This document shows positions 19,860 through 30,418 of a stretch of 64,000 nt of DNA, one piece after another. Made by a program: the position numbers and the translations under genes. Under the pieces are notes generated by a model that made no database searches, had not been told where the DNA came from, and worked only from the letters and a program-made list of their open reading frames with translations. The DNA lies in contig OZ036007.1 in NCBI GenBank assembly GCA_964035015.1, positions 317,957-381,956 of the forward strand, in the 5' to 3' direction. How positions within the stretch are numbered: position 1 is the stretch's first letter; each line of letters begins with the position of its first letter. The stretch comes from Corallium rubrum (taxonomy: Eukaryota > Cnidaria > Anthozoa > Scleralcyonacea > Coralliidae).

Positions 19860-22800
19860 TTATAAAATTCTCTTAGTTTTGGTGTCCTTGTGAGAATTAA
19901 TTCTTCTTTTACCGTAGACCTTCATCGCTTCTTCTCGTTCTTTTTCGCTTATTTTTATTCCATCTAAGATTTGAAGATGACCAAGTGAACTTAAGACAAA
20001 TTGCCTATACCAAGAAAGAAAGAACACTACTTAGAATTTATTCACAAAAGGTAACAGTCTGCCATAGTACTGCCATTCGCCATTTTTTCATGTTTGTAAA
20101 CGTTTGAAAGTTGCAAGTTTCACCAGAAAACGTTGAACATTTAAAAACAAATCAATCAACTTGCGGCATCGTTTTGACAGGTTTCTTTGAAATGACGCCG
20201 CAAGTTGAATGATTTTATTTTAAAACGTTCAACGTTTTCTGGTGAAACTTGCAACTTTCAAACGTAAAGAAACATGAAAAAAATCACAAGCCTAACGGTG
20301 GTTGCAAATGGCAGTAATAAGGTCGTCCGATGGTGGTTGTAGTGATGGTGGTGGTCGTAGTGATGGTGGTGGTTGCAGTGATGGTGGTTGTAGTGATGGT
20401 GGTGGTTGTAGTGATGGTGGTGGTCGTAGTGATGGTGGTGGTTGCAGTGATGGTGGTTGTAGTGATGGTGGTGGTTGTAGTGATGGTGGTGGTTGTAGTG
20501 ATGGTGGTGGTCGTAGTGATGGTGGTGGTTGCAGTGATGGTGGTTGTAGTGATGGTGGTGGTTGCAGTGATGGTGGTGGTTGCAGTGATGGTGGTTGTAG
20601 TGATGGTGGTTGTAGTGATGGTGGTTGTAGTGATGGTGGTTGTAGTGATGGTGGTTGTAGTGATGGTGGTTGTAGTGATGGTGGTTGTAGTGATGGTGGT
20701 TGTAGTGATGGTGGTTGTAGTGATGGTGGTTGTAGTGATGGTGGTTGCAGTGATGGTGGTTGTAGTGATGGTGGTTGTAGTGATGGTGGTTATAGTGGTG
20801 GTTGTAGTGATGGTAGTGGTAATGATGGTGGTTGTAGTGATGGTGGTTGTAGTGATTATGGTTGTAGTGATGGTAGTGGTAATGATGGTGGTTGTAGTGA
20901 AGGTGGTTGTAGTGATGGTGGTTGTAGTGATGGTGGTTGTAGTGATGGTGGTTGTAGTGATGGTGGTTGTAGTGATGGTGGTTGTAGTGATGGTGGTTGT
21001 AGTGATGGTGGTTGTAGTGATGGTGGTTGTAGTGATGGTGGTTGTAGTGATGGTGGTTGTAGTGATGGTGGTTGTAGTGATGGTGGTTGTGGTGATGGTG
21101 GTTGTGGTGATGGTGGTTGTAGTGATGGTGGTTGCAGTGTTTGTCTTAACATGGTGATCGTAACAACATGGTTGTTGGTGATTGTAGTGATCGTGGTCAT
21201 ACTAACATGGTGCTTGTCTGGTGTGGTTCCTTCTCCACTGTACCTGTAATCCTTATATGAGTTATATGTTCCACCATTAAAGTAGCTTGGTGCTGCTTGA
21301 TTATTAATCATACTGAGATAAGTCAGGTTTGGATAAGAATGAGAAATTGTTTCAATAAACAAACTAAGATTTGTTATCTGATTGTGATTCACCCACAAAA
21401 TCTTCACTGTGTCCAGAGCTGGAAATGTTGATCTAGCTGATAATGAATTATGATCTAGAATGATGGTACTTAGTCTTGTGAAACCTTGCAATGACTTCAG
21501 ATCACTGTATATTGATATATATATATATATATATATAGACGTTCAGTTAAGAAAGCATAATTAATATTAAGTGTTATATAAACTTAAGACTTGTTTACAC
21601 ATGTGATTTGTGCTGCAATCTTTCTCACTCTGACGAATGCAATTGAATATTAGATGACTCACAAAAGTATTGAACCTCGTACAGCTTTTACAGTCAAAAT
21701 GGAAATACCTTCCCACTTCTTCTTCTGTAGTTCATTGTGTATTACTGTTTTTCTGTAGCCGCTATGTACTAAAGCCTGAGAAAATGTTTTTTTTTTTGAA
21801 AACTGTACAAAAATAGTATAATTTAGCTTTAAATGGCATTTAATCCATAATACAATGGATGTTTATCCAAAATCGATACCAACAGATGAATATACATGTA
21901 CATCAAGAATTGGTGACATTTATCACTAGACTTTCCTCACGCTTCAGCAGCAGCTACAGAAATACAGACTGTAATACACAACTGACTAGAGAAGCGGAAG
22001 TGGGATTGACTGTAACAAATGGTCAATCTATTCCATTGCATATCAGAATCACAGCAAAAATCGGATGTGTAAATGAGCCTTGTGACCAACATTGGACAGT
22101 GGGGTAGAACCAGTTGGAGTACTGTCTACCATGGGAAAAGTAAACATTGCAACCCTCCATGAGCTTGAGGTGGTACCTTAGGCAAGTACCAGTAACCTCT
22201 AGCCTCCCAAATCAGGGTGACGATTACCAATCCAATGTGTTTACCATACCGAGGGATGAATTAAATCACAAATCTTCCAATAGTGGATTCCTCTGAGAGC
22301 TATGAGTATGGCAACAAATAGCAGTTCTTCAACATTGAAAGCTGCTACCAAAAATGACAACGATGTGTGAAAGAGAAGAACTAAGTAGGTAGGATTTGAT
22401 GGTGTGTGCTTACCGCGTGGTGTTTGTGGTGTGTTATCATGGTGTTTTGGGGTGATATAAAACAGCAGCAACAAAGAACATGCAAGAATTGATCTCACCA
22501 TATAGTTAATAGAAAATATACATGGTTTGGAAACCCAGCAAACTTCAAAGCAGTTAACAATCAAGCCACGATTCATTCAACCTCGTACCCAGGGTCGAAA
22601 GGTATATGAAGGAAGTGCCAAATCCTTTGTTTTAGGTTTATTACTCGGGCTACCACAGGTAGACGAGTCTAGGTTTCGCGATTCTTGTTCTTGTTATTAT
22701 TTTTATTTTTTGCGACGCGTTATTAGTCCTCCACGCAGCCGCTGGTGATATTGACCAATAAGCTTTGCGAAACTGAGGCATGTGACTAACTGACAATGCA

Positions 22801-25800
22801 TGTGACCAGTGCCTTCTTTCTTTTCGACTGAGTGAGTGAGTGAGTGAGTGAGTGAGTAGCTTTCTTGTCTCGGATGTGTTTTGTTTGTTCACAGACATAG
22901 TTATTGTGCAGTAATGTCGCTGGCAAGTATCTTGATATTATTATATACACTTACAATCGCACACGCCGTTCATTAAGTGAATTTGCAGGTGACACTTTCT
23001 AGGTAAACATGAAGCTGTATAATTAAAGGTGAAGAGACTTGACATATTTGACTGCTGTTTCTTTCTTTGCTTTCCTGATGTCTGATCACTTGTCTCGGAT
23101 GTGTTCTATGTGTTCACAGACATAGTTATTGGTCAGTAATGTTGCTGACAAGTATCTTGATATTATATGCACTTACAATCGCACACGCCGTTGATAGTTG
23201 TGTTGATATTTAATACCTGAAGAGACTCGACATATGAACACTGTGTACATATGTGGAAATACGTTAATAAATACAGGCAATCGTGTTTTGTTATTGCAAA
23301 TTGTGTTTTCTATCGGAGAATTGGATTGCGTTTTGACTTTTGTCTGTGACCAATGTGCTTAATAGACTTTAGACCTTAGCACTCAATGCCACTCATAGCA
23401 CTGTGATTTTCCAGTAGCCCGAGTGAACGCCTGACCAAGCGTCTTGTTAAAATTTAAACAGTACGGTTGGGTCCCAGGTCGAGAATCTTGGCAAGATCTT
23501 GGCAAGATCTTGGCAAGATCTTACCAAGATCTTGGCAAGATCTTGGCAAGATCTTGCCAAGATTTTTCAAAAATCCTGCAAGATCTTGTCATGATCTTGC
23601 AGGAACTTGCAAGATCTTGGCAAGATCTTGGCAAGATCTTGGCAAGATCTTGCAAGATCTTGGCAAGATCTTGCCAAGATCTTGGCAGGATCTTGCCAAG
23701 ATCTTGGCAGATCTTGGCAAGATCTTGGCAAGATCTTGGCAGGATCTTGCCAAGATCTTGCCAAGATCTTACAGGATCTTGCCAAGATCTTGCCAAGATC
23801 TTGACAAGATCTTGCCAAGATCTTGCAAGTTCCTGCAAGATCATGACAAGATCTTGCAGGATTTTTGAAAAATCTTGGCAAGATCTTGCCAAGATCTTGG
23901 CATGATCTTACAAGATCTTGGCAAGAATTTGCAAGATCTTGCCAAGATCTTACAGGATCTTGCCAAGAATATACAAGATCTTGCCAGGATCTTGGCAAGA
24001 AGTTGCAAGATCTTGGCAAGAATTTGCAAGATCTTGCCAAGAATATACATGCAAGATCTTGCCAGGATCTTGGCAAGAAATTGCAAGATCTTGGCAAGAA
24101 TATGCAAGATCTTGCCAGGATCTTACAGGATCTTGCAAGCAAGAATTTGCAAGATCTTCTAATTAACTTGACAAGAACTTGCAGAAGCTGGACAACCTAA
24201 ATCATGACAAAAATGAATGACAAGATGTTTCTTTTAAAGATCACAACACAATCTAGACAGGTTAAGAGAAAATTAATAAAACTCAACAATCAGAATTCAT
24301 TTTTAAATTTATATTATACTTTCATGGAATCAATGTAATATGTCAATGTATAAAATAAATATAAATAAGAATGGTGCACGGTTTTCAACACAAAGTGACA
24401 CCATCAAGTAACACAGGCTCATGCACTGTAAATAAAAATACATGTATATTAAAAACTGATTCAATGTTCAGTAAATAAAAAGAAAATTTGAGAATTGGTT
24501 CTATTACTAAGAAGTCCATGTTTAACTGGTCTTGATTATTCAGTACATGTATTGGCCTTGGTTTGACTATTTCGCACTTTTTGATTTCCTCAGAGTGTTG
24601 TGGCATTTTCGATTCACACATCAATAATCATGACTGGTGACACTTTTTAATATTATTGGGAATATATTTAGCATTCAGGATATCTACATAAAAACAAATT
24701 AAAAAGTAGAATAATTACCAATTTCCCAGGTAAAAAGGCACATCTGAAAGCTTGTAGTTAAGTTACATGTACTCTAAAAGCCATTTCATTATCAATATTG
24801 CATTTATTATTATTTATTATTATTAGTAGTAGTCATACAGTATATTAAATTTATATACTTAACACTGGCTGACTTTATAATTGTAGAACATTTGTAGCAA
24901 TTGTGGTTAAATGTAGAAAATTACATACCAAACATTTTTGTCACTCTCACTGGTTCCAGTGGTACTTTGGGGTATCTTGTTTGGAAAACAATTCCACCTT
25001 CCAGTTCAGGCAACTCGACGACTATTACAGGTAATTGCACATTTCCCAAGTTAACCCTTTGGTGGTGCAATTTACTGTCACAAGATTGCCACTGTAACAT
25101 AATAAAGAACATGAGCAAAGAACTCAATAAATTTTAGAAAATGATTAAAGTGTCCATGAAGTGAAAAATTTGTTGTATTTTTGCATTTTTGTTGTTTTAA
25201 TAAACAGAGGAGAACCCACTGAAAATTTGAAGAAAATCTGGTGTAAAATCTGATATCTATATCTATATATCTATATATCTATATGTATATCTATATATCT
25301 ATATATCTATATATCTATATCTATATATCTATATAAAAATATTACCAGGGTTAAGTCACGTTGGCCTGAAAAACAGAGAAAAATCTTCTCGACGTTTCGA
25401 GCGAAGGCCCTTCGTCAGGAGAAATTAGTAAACAACTCACATGTGGTCACGTGTATTTTTTCTCTGTTTTTCAGGCCAACGTGACTTAACCCTGGTAATA
25501 TTTGGATTTCAACCGTGGCGACGCTGTCCTAGAAGCTTTTTTATATATCTAAATATTACCAGGGTTAAGTCACGTTGGCCTGAAAAACAGAGAAAAATCT
25601 TCTCGACGTTTCGAGCGAAGGCCCTTCGTCAGGAGAAATTAGTAAACAACTCACATGTGGTCACGCGTATTTATAGCAGAGCTACAATGGGAATCACGTG
25701 AACACATGTAAGCCAATAAAAACAAAGTAAACAAATAAATTAATATGTAATTTTAGCCTGTGTGCAGGTGCTGACCCAATTGTGGGTCAGCTACCTGCAA

Positions 25801-28800
25801 ATAGGCAAAGAAACAGGTTATAAATTACTATTTAAATCATCAGAAAAAGGTTAAGGAAAAGGTGTGGAATATGGTGGTGGAGTGAGCTAAATGAAAGAGA
25901 ATCGCTCATTGAGGCCGTGAGACCAAGTTTGTAAATGAGACGCATTTCTTGTTTACGACGAGTATCGTTACAACCTGTAATGGGCTGAATGGCACAGATT
26001 TTCATGTTGGAAAAGGAGTGGTTGGCACTGTTGAAGTGCCTGGCAACAGGTTTGTTTGGCACATTGTTTTTGACATCACGAAGGTGTTCAACAAACCTGT
26101 CACCTAAACGTCTTCCAGTTTCTCCGATGTAAAGCATGGGACATTTACTGCAAGAGATACAGTAAATGAGGTTGGAGGAAGTGCAAGTGAAACTGTGGGT
26201 TATGTTGAACCTACATTTTCGAGCCGAAATTGAAATTGAGGAGTCTAAGTATTTACAGGTGTTGCACCTACCACGACAGCAAGAGCTGGTGCCAACATGT
26301 GATACCAAGGTTTGCTGCAGTGAGCTGTGAGCAACGTTTTCCCGGATGTTTTTGCTATGCCGAAAAGATACTAGGGGTTTCTCAGAGAAAATGGAAGATG
26401 TTTCTGGGTCATTTTTAATGAGGTCGAAATTGCGGCTAATGATGTCCCTTACTTTGAAATTGAAGGGATGAAAAGTGAAAACTAGAGGTACTTTTTCATT
26501 AGAAATGGTAGCCAAAGGTTCGCTTAAGGTGTCTGAACGGGAAATGTTGGAGACCTTGTGTAAGGCAGTGTCTATTAAGAGGTGGGAAGGATAACTGCGA
26601 TTAACAAAAAAGTTTCTCATTTCCAAACATTTGGCATTGAAATCATCATCTTCACTGCATTTATATATCTATATCTATATATCTATATATCTATATATCT
26701 ATATATCTATATATCTATATATCTATATATCTATATATCTATATATCTATATATCTATATATCTATATAGATATAGATATAGATATATAGATATATAGAT
26801 ATATAGATATATCTATACATATGTATATATATCGTGCTATCAACTCTCAAAATTTGCCGCGGTAGATCGTTTTTGGAGAAATTTGGGCATCTTGGTAACT
26901 ATGCCTTAATATGACACATTTGTCATAAGGCATTGTTACCAAGAAGCCCAAATTTCTTCAAAAACGAATTTTACATTAACATCAACGCTGAAAAAGTGAA
27001 AATAGTGAAAATCCATTGTTTTTATGCATAGTTGTCCACTCAAACCCCGGGACATTTTTTCTCCAAAAACGAACTAGCAATAGCAAAATTTGAGAGTTAA
27101 TATCGTATTAAAGACCATACATCAGATTTTCTGCAAATTCTCGGTCAATGTTCCTCTGTTCATTAAAACAATTCACTTCACACACACACTTTCAACGTCA
27201 CAAATTAATATTAAATGTATATATTTGGACACGCCATGGAATGAAAACATTGATTAAAGAATAAAGCAAACACACGACAATACAGTTGAATGTAGCCAAG
27301 GGCAAGGCGGAAAAATATTAGTCTATAATTATTGTCTTTTAATATTCATATTGGCGTAGCGCCATTCCTTGATGTGTTGCGTGCGGCGCAGCATTAACCT
27401 TGGTTATAAGTCAAATAGAAATAAATTGTTTAGCTCTATCACGCATGGCTCTGTTTAGCTCTATCACGCATGGCTGTCCGAGACGCAGACAGAGTACAAA
27501 GATAAAGTTGTTCGACAACAACGATGCGCATGAAAGGGTTATTAACCATGAAGACTTCTCCCCTTGACGAGTAAAATCGTATGGCGTTAACTCATTCCTG
27601 TTCGAGGGCTTCCCCAGAGGTGAATAAAATCGTCTGGTGTTAGCCAGAATAAAAAACTAAAGACCGATTCGGACCGCAACGAGTTTATAAGACAGAGTAA
27701 AGTATAAACTAAGTTGTTCGACAACAACAGTGCGCATTAGCGCATGCCAATCGGTTTTTGTCTCTTCGACGTAGAGAATCAATAATATCGCGAAATAACG
27801 TTTAAGCATTTGTTAACATTATGATCAGAAGAAAAGGAGAGTTTCGTTTGAAATATTATTTCAAACTGATTGCGCTCGGGCTTTAGTTCTCTGCAGGAGG
27901 TAACCGAGAGCAAATGACACGATCAGTCTATGATTTTATTAAATGTAAACTGCGTATGGAGTCGTTAACTGTTGTAATATAAAACAAACAAAGAACTTAC
28001 CTTCAGAAGTCTAGTTCGGCAAGTCATTTCAAACGTTTCTCTCGATTCTGCATGGATAGTGAGCGGATTTAATTAACTGCACGGCGCGACATTCTGAACA
28101 AGAATGCAGGGTGTTGGCATGCATGACAAGTTGACAAGCGCCTGGCATCTGGAAATGCACGTGATGGTTTTATAACAAAGTTATTGGTTAGAAAAGAATA
28201 AAGCGCGGAAATCGCACATCTTCAAATCTTATCGGATATAAAGAAATGTCAAATGCGTCAAGTGGGTCTCCGGTTGTTTTGCCCCGAAGCCAACCATTCG
28301 GCATTGCGATATTACAGTATTATAGTTATCTTATTAGTCGTCAAACAAAAAGTAAATAATAACTCTACGAATAAACGAAATGGTGCTACATGTATTTTGA
28401 AAATCAACTGATTGTGACCTAGTGCGTAATGACTGACGCTATTATTAGGCTTTGTTTATGCATATATATTTACAGCAGTTGTTGATGTCAATTGCATGTA
28501 CACAAGATTAATTAAAACTAATGTAATCTTCAATATTACTACCAAAAGTTTTCTTTGATCTGGACAAGATCTTGGCAAGATCATGGCAAGATCTTGGCAA
28601 GATCACGGCAAGATCTTGGCAAGATATTGGCAAGATCTTGGAATTATCATATTAAAATTATATATTAAATCTTGGCAAGATCTTGGCAAGATCATGGCAA
28701 GATCATGGCAAGATCTTGGCAAGATCATGGCAAGATCATGGCAAGATCTTGGCAAGATCATGGCAAGATCTTGGCAAGATCATGGCAAGATCTTGGCAAG

Positions 28801-30032
28801 ATCTTGGCAAGATCTTGGAATTATCATGTTAAAATTATATATTAAATCTTGGCAAGATCTTGGCAAGATCATGGCAAGATCATGGCAAGATCTTGGCAAG
28901 ATCATGGCAAGATCATGGCAAGATCTTGGCAAGATCATGGCAAGATCTTGGCAAGATCTTGGCAAGATCATGGCAAGATCTTGGCAAGATCTTGGAATTA
29001 TCATATTAAAATTATATATTAAATCTTGGCAAGATCTTGGCAAGATCTTGGCAAGATCTTGGCATGATCATATTAAAACTATATAATAAATCTTGGCAAG
29101 ATCTTGGTAAAGATCTTGGCAAGATCTTGCCAAGATCTTGCCAAGATCTTGCCAAGATCCTGTGTGATACAATAATTGGCAAGATCATTGCAATATAATG
29201 ACAAGATCATAGTATATATTATGAACTCCTTGTAAAACTTTGGCAAGATCATAAAATTAAAATTATATATTAAATCTTGGCAAGATCTTGGCAAGATCTT
29301 GGCAAGACCTTGGCAAGATCTTGGCAAAATTATATATAAAAATCTTGGCAAGATCGTGGCAAGATCTTGCCAAGATCTTGGCAAGATCTTGGCAAGAAAA
29401 TAATTTTTTTGAATCTTGGCAAGGTCTTGGCAAGATCTTGGCAAGATCTTGGCAAGATCCACGTCTTGGCAAGATCTTGGCAAGATCTTGCAAGATCTTG
29501 CAAGATCTTGCCAAGATGTTGAACCTGATTGAACCCAAACGTTGCTATTGGGATGATTGCTTTATTATACAGAAAACACAATATGTTCAGTAACTGTGAA
29601 AGTGCACAAATTTCCATAAACCTGAACAAAAACATAAAACAATGACTTCTGTCGAGCTTCCAAACCACGTTTAGTTAACTATGATCTCCTATTTTGGTCA
29701 TTCAACTGATTCCCTGCAATTACAAAGTTTAACACAAATATCTTCAACTTTTATAGCCCGAAATTTCCCCTTTGGTTTCAAATATAAATATCTCTCATAA
29801 ATAATCGCCTATCAACATTTCTAGTCGTTGCAAGAACTGATCATCATCATATTCTTCATCAGAGCAAAGGATACAAGAATTTATTATAACTTAAATCCAG
29901 TTCAGTGACAGAGCTACCATATTTCTTGATAATTTTGCTTGGAATCTCTTTCCATTCGCCATAAGCCAACGAAATACGCTCTGGTCTTTTTGGATCTCTG
30001 GGATCAGAAAAACGACCCATTTTCTGACTCAT
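19860..30032 (-). CDS. LRMDA: LRMDA-like leucine-rich-repeat protein (three exons)
   Basis: Exons on the minus strand: 30032-29875 (ATG), 21504-21244 and 20004-19860 (stop), giving 187 residues. Both introns are phase 2 with GT/AG ends. Residues 40-60 ([13 protein letters not shown]), the start of exon 2 ([18 protein letters not shown]) and the [14 protein letters not shown] segment are leucine-rich repeats. The last repeat, [18 protein letters not shown] with NSYKDYR, then continues in exon 3 as a cap with L-Q-I-L-D followed by a basic EKEREEA helix. This order matches vertebrate LRMDA (C10orf11), a small LRR protein linked to melanocyte differentiation; its role in this organism is unknown. 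The first intron is 8.4 kb and contains another gene, a Penelope-like element and two satellite arrays. The gene is head-to-head with CEP20. LRMDA identity is inferred from overall pattern, and another small cytosolic LRR protein is possible. Confidence 0.72.
20088..20282. mobile_element. Foldback element
   Basis: Arms ttcatgtttgtaaacgtttg, gttgcaagtttcaccag and aaaacgttgaac are mirrored at 20218-20280. Inner arms cttgcggc and gccgcaag also pair. It lies in intron 2 of the LRMDA-like gene. Confidence 0.85.
20320..21145. repeat. 12-bp minisatellite, gtagtgatggtg units
   Basis: About 65 units of a 12-bp repeat with occasional 15-bp variants (an extra gtg). The lack of stop codons makes several frames open for hundreds of codons; these are artefacts. 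It occupies most of intron 2 of the LRMDA-like gene. Confidence 0.97.
21590..22090. mobile_element. Possible MITE
   Basis: The left end cttgtttacacatgtgatttgtgc is loosely mirrored by agcaaaaatcggatgtgtaa at the right. The arms are degenerate and the call rests on the ends and the gtttacac signature shared by other repeats here. Confidence 0.35.
22241..22501 (-). CDS. Candidate two-exon small hydrophobic protein, 63 residues
   Basis: Exon 22501-22414 starts with ATG and encodes an apparent signal peptide or anchor ([18 protein letters not shown]). It ends at a gtaagc donor in phase 1. A matching acceptor (ttttggtag) opens an exon at 22344 that stays in frame to a stop at 22241 and contains a second hydrophobic segment ([13 protein letters not shown]). 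Phase agreement is the main support. No family is recognised, and the flanking DNA is repeat-rich, so this could be chance. Confidence 0.25.
   Translation of the reverse strand: MVRSILACSLLLLFYITPKHHDNTPQTPRGKHTPSNPTYLVLLFHTSLSFLVAAFNVEELLFVAILIALRGIHYWKICDLIHPSVW
22862..23262 (+). repeat. Tandem duplication of about 200 bp
   Basis: cttgtctcggatgtgtt through caatcgcacacgccgtt occurs at 22863-22970 and again at 23091-23190. In both copies a gaagagact-gacatat block follows. The copies differ by several substitutions and a small indel. Confidence 0.8.
23484..24160. repeat. 11-bp palindromic satellite (GATCTTGGCAA), array 1
   Basis: About 60 units of gatcttggcaa and its complement, with orientation switching several times. 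Each unit boundary forms the palindrome caagatcttg (a BglII site). An 11-bp period keeps frames open on both strands, so translations such as [11 protein letters not shown] recur in every frame; none is a gene. A related array lies at 28562-29515. Confidence 0.97.
24161..24627. other. Downstream flank of the nested 81-residue gene
   Basis: AT-rich, with aataaa or aataaat polyadenylation-like signals around 24355-24360. No further exon is recognised. The 79-codon minus frame at 24624-24385 overlaps the last exon but in another phase. Confidence 0.4.
24628..28027 (-). CDS. Unrecognised three-exon gene, 81 residues, nested in the LRMDA-like intron
   Basis: Exons on the minus strand: 28027-28001 (ATG, 9 codons, gtaagt donor), 25091-24929 (acceptor tatgttacag, donor gtatgt) and 24683-24628 (acceptor ttatgtag, stop TGA). 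Phases are 0 and 1 and agree at both junctions. The protein begins MTCRTRLLK and contains [20 protein letters not shown] and [20 protein letters not shown], and ends with a Lys/Asn-rich tail. It has no signal peptide, no membrane segment and no domain I can name. Normal composition, consensus splice sites and phase agreement argue for a real gene. A Penelope-like element and an AT satellite lie in its first intron. It may be a conserved small protein whose name I do not recall. Confidence 0.6.
25250..25336. repeat. (TATATC)n microsatellite flanking the Penelope-like element, left
   Basis: Imperfect ctatatatctatat repeat; the same motif flanks the other side at 26657-26830. Confidence 0.95.
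25341..25499. mobile_element. Penelope pLTR foldback copy
   Basis: Begins attaccagggttaagtcacg and ends with the complement (...cctggtaat). The left arm carries the hammerhead core on the minus strand; the right arm is shorter and lacks it. The trailing ggatttcaaccgtggcgacg...ctagaagctt recurs at 12880-12920 and 16-35. Confidence 0.8.
25385..25424 (-). ncRNA. Hammerhead ribozyme, pLTR copy 1
   Basis: Minus strand: stem I TTTCTC, core CTGACGA, stem II GGGC paired with GCTC around a CTTC loop, GAAA, a minimal stem III closing at CGTC, and stem I partner GAGAAG. Hammerheads with a very short stem III are known in Penelope-like elements. Predicted cleavage is after CGTC. Confidence 0.85.
25599..25638 (-). 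ncRNA. Hammerhead ribozyme, pLTR copy 2
   Basis: Identical over 40 bases to the copy at 25385-25424 and in the same orientation as the endonuclease frame, as expected for a Penelope terminal repeat. Confidence 0.87.
25832..26626 (-). pseudogene. Penelope GIY-YIG endonuclease fragment
   Basis: About 264 codons are open. The N-terminal part ([16 protein letters not shown]) matches the linker that follows the Penelope reverse transcriptase. Next come a Cys-rich segment ([12 protein letters not shown]) and the GIY-YIG nuclease core: [24 protein letters not shown] with the catalytic Tyr and Arg, and the FVEHL histidine. A conserved NHSF-I-P block with a terminal [11 protein letters not shown] helix ends the domain. 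The endonuclease nicks target DNA for retrotransposition. Without a reverse transcriptase this copy is not autonomous. Confidence 0.88.
26657..26830. repeat. (ATATCT)n microsatellite with inverted end, right flank of the Penelope-like element
   Basis: tatatctatatctatat for about 110 bp, then switching to the complementary atagatatagatatatag. Confidence 0.95.
26834..27105. mobile_element. Foldback element
   Basis: Arms atcaactctcaaaatttgc and cgtttttggagaaatttggg are mirrored by ttctccaaaaacgaactagc and gcaaaatttgagagttaa. An inner pair (cttggtaactatgcctta / taaggcattgttaccaag) lies nested in the left half. Confidence 0.8.
27106..27587. other. Non-coding stretch with local duplications
   Basis: tttagctctatcacgcatgg is directly repeated at 27430 and 27456. 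gttgttcgacaacaac near 27506 recurs near 27711. No gene is recognised. Confidence 0.5.
27588..27675 (-). mobile_element. TTAACTC-family MITE, reverse copy
   Basis: ttaactcattcctgttcgag ... gtgaataaaatcgtctggtg is the complement of the units at 12216-12425. The far end has decayed. Confidence 0.65.
28562..29515. repeat. 11-bp satellite (GATCTTGGCAA), array 2, with AT spacers
   Basis: Mostly one orientation, with gatcttggcaa and gatcatggcaa variants. The block ggaattatcatattaaaatt (followed by atatattaaat) interrupts at about 28641, 28816 and 28995, a spacing of 175-180 bp, which makes a higher-order repeat. Diverged spacers follow at 29065 and 29250. It lies in the first intron of the LRMDA-like gene. 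Confidence 0.95.
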
Positions 30033-30418
30033 AATCCGTTAAAAAACCAAATAAAAACATCAAAAACAAAGCATCCGCCATTAATTTCATATGAGCGAAT
30101 AAAAATGATGACGTCAGTCACGATACTCTTTATCGCCCAATATCCTTCGAGAACCCTATTTTCTTGTTATTATCATTCTGTTTATCCCCCAATTTACTTC
30201 ATTATCTTATTTATCCCCCAAATCCCTCGATATACTTTATTATCCTGGTTCGAAGTACCTCATTATCTTGTTTATCCTTTAATATTTATCCCGTAATGTA
30301 CCTTATTATCTGGTTTATCCTTTGATGTCTCTGACCTATCCCCCAAAATCCCTCCAAGCACTTTGTGATCCCCTTTTATGTCCCTTTAGTAATTTAGTTG
30401 CGCGGGTAATTTGAGAAA
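30033..30418. promoter_or_regulatory. Shared upstream region of LRMDA-like and CEP20 genes
   Basis: The two start codons are divergent and 386 bp apart. The segment has a tandem-like series of cccaat/tatcccccaa and ttattatcttgtttatcc blocks (five or more copies at 30130-30340). A bidirectional promoter is inferred from the geometry; no core element is proven. Confidence 0.5.

Larger units (their letters stand above)
25555..26640 (-). mobile_element. 5'-truncated Penelope-like retroelement
   Basis: Reading 3' to 5' on the plus strand: a pLTR beginning attaccagggttaagtcacg with a hammerhead, about 170 bp of untranslated sequence, and an open frame encoding the GIY-YIG endonuclease end of the protein. 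The reverse transcriptase is missing; the element breaks off at about 26640 in a TATATC microsatellite. It is inserted in the first intron of the nested 81-residue gene. Confidence 0.85.

Noticed and set aside
20302..21249. 315- and 275-codon frames in the gtagtgatggtg minisatellite
   Set aside because: A 12-bp repeat without stops opens several frames; it lies in an intron of the LRMDA-like gene.
23444..24200. Many overlapping frames encoding [15 protein letters not shown] repeats
   Set aside because: An 11-bp repeat opens all three phases on both strands; no start context, no codon bias.
28562..29515. CRISPR-like array with AT spacers
   Set aside because: The spacers are near-identical to each other and the repeats are 11 bp; it is a higher-order satellite.
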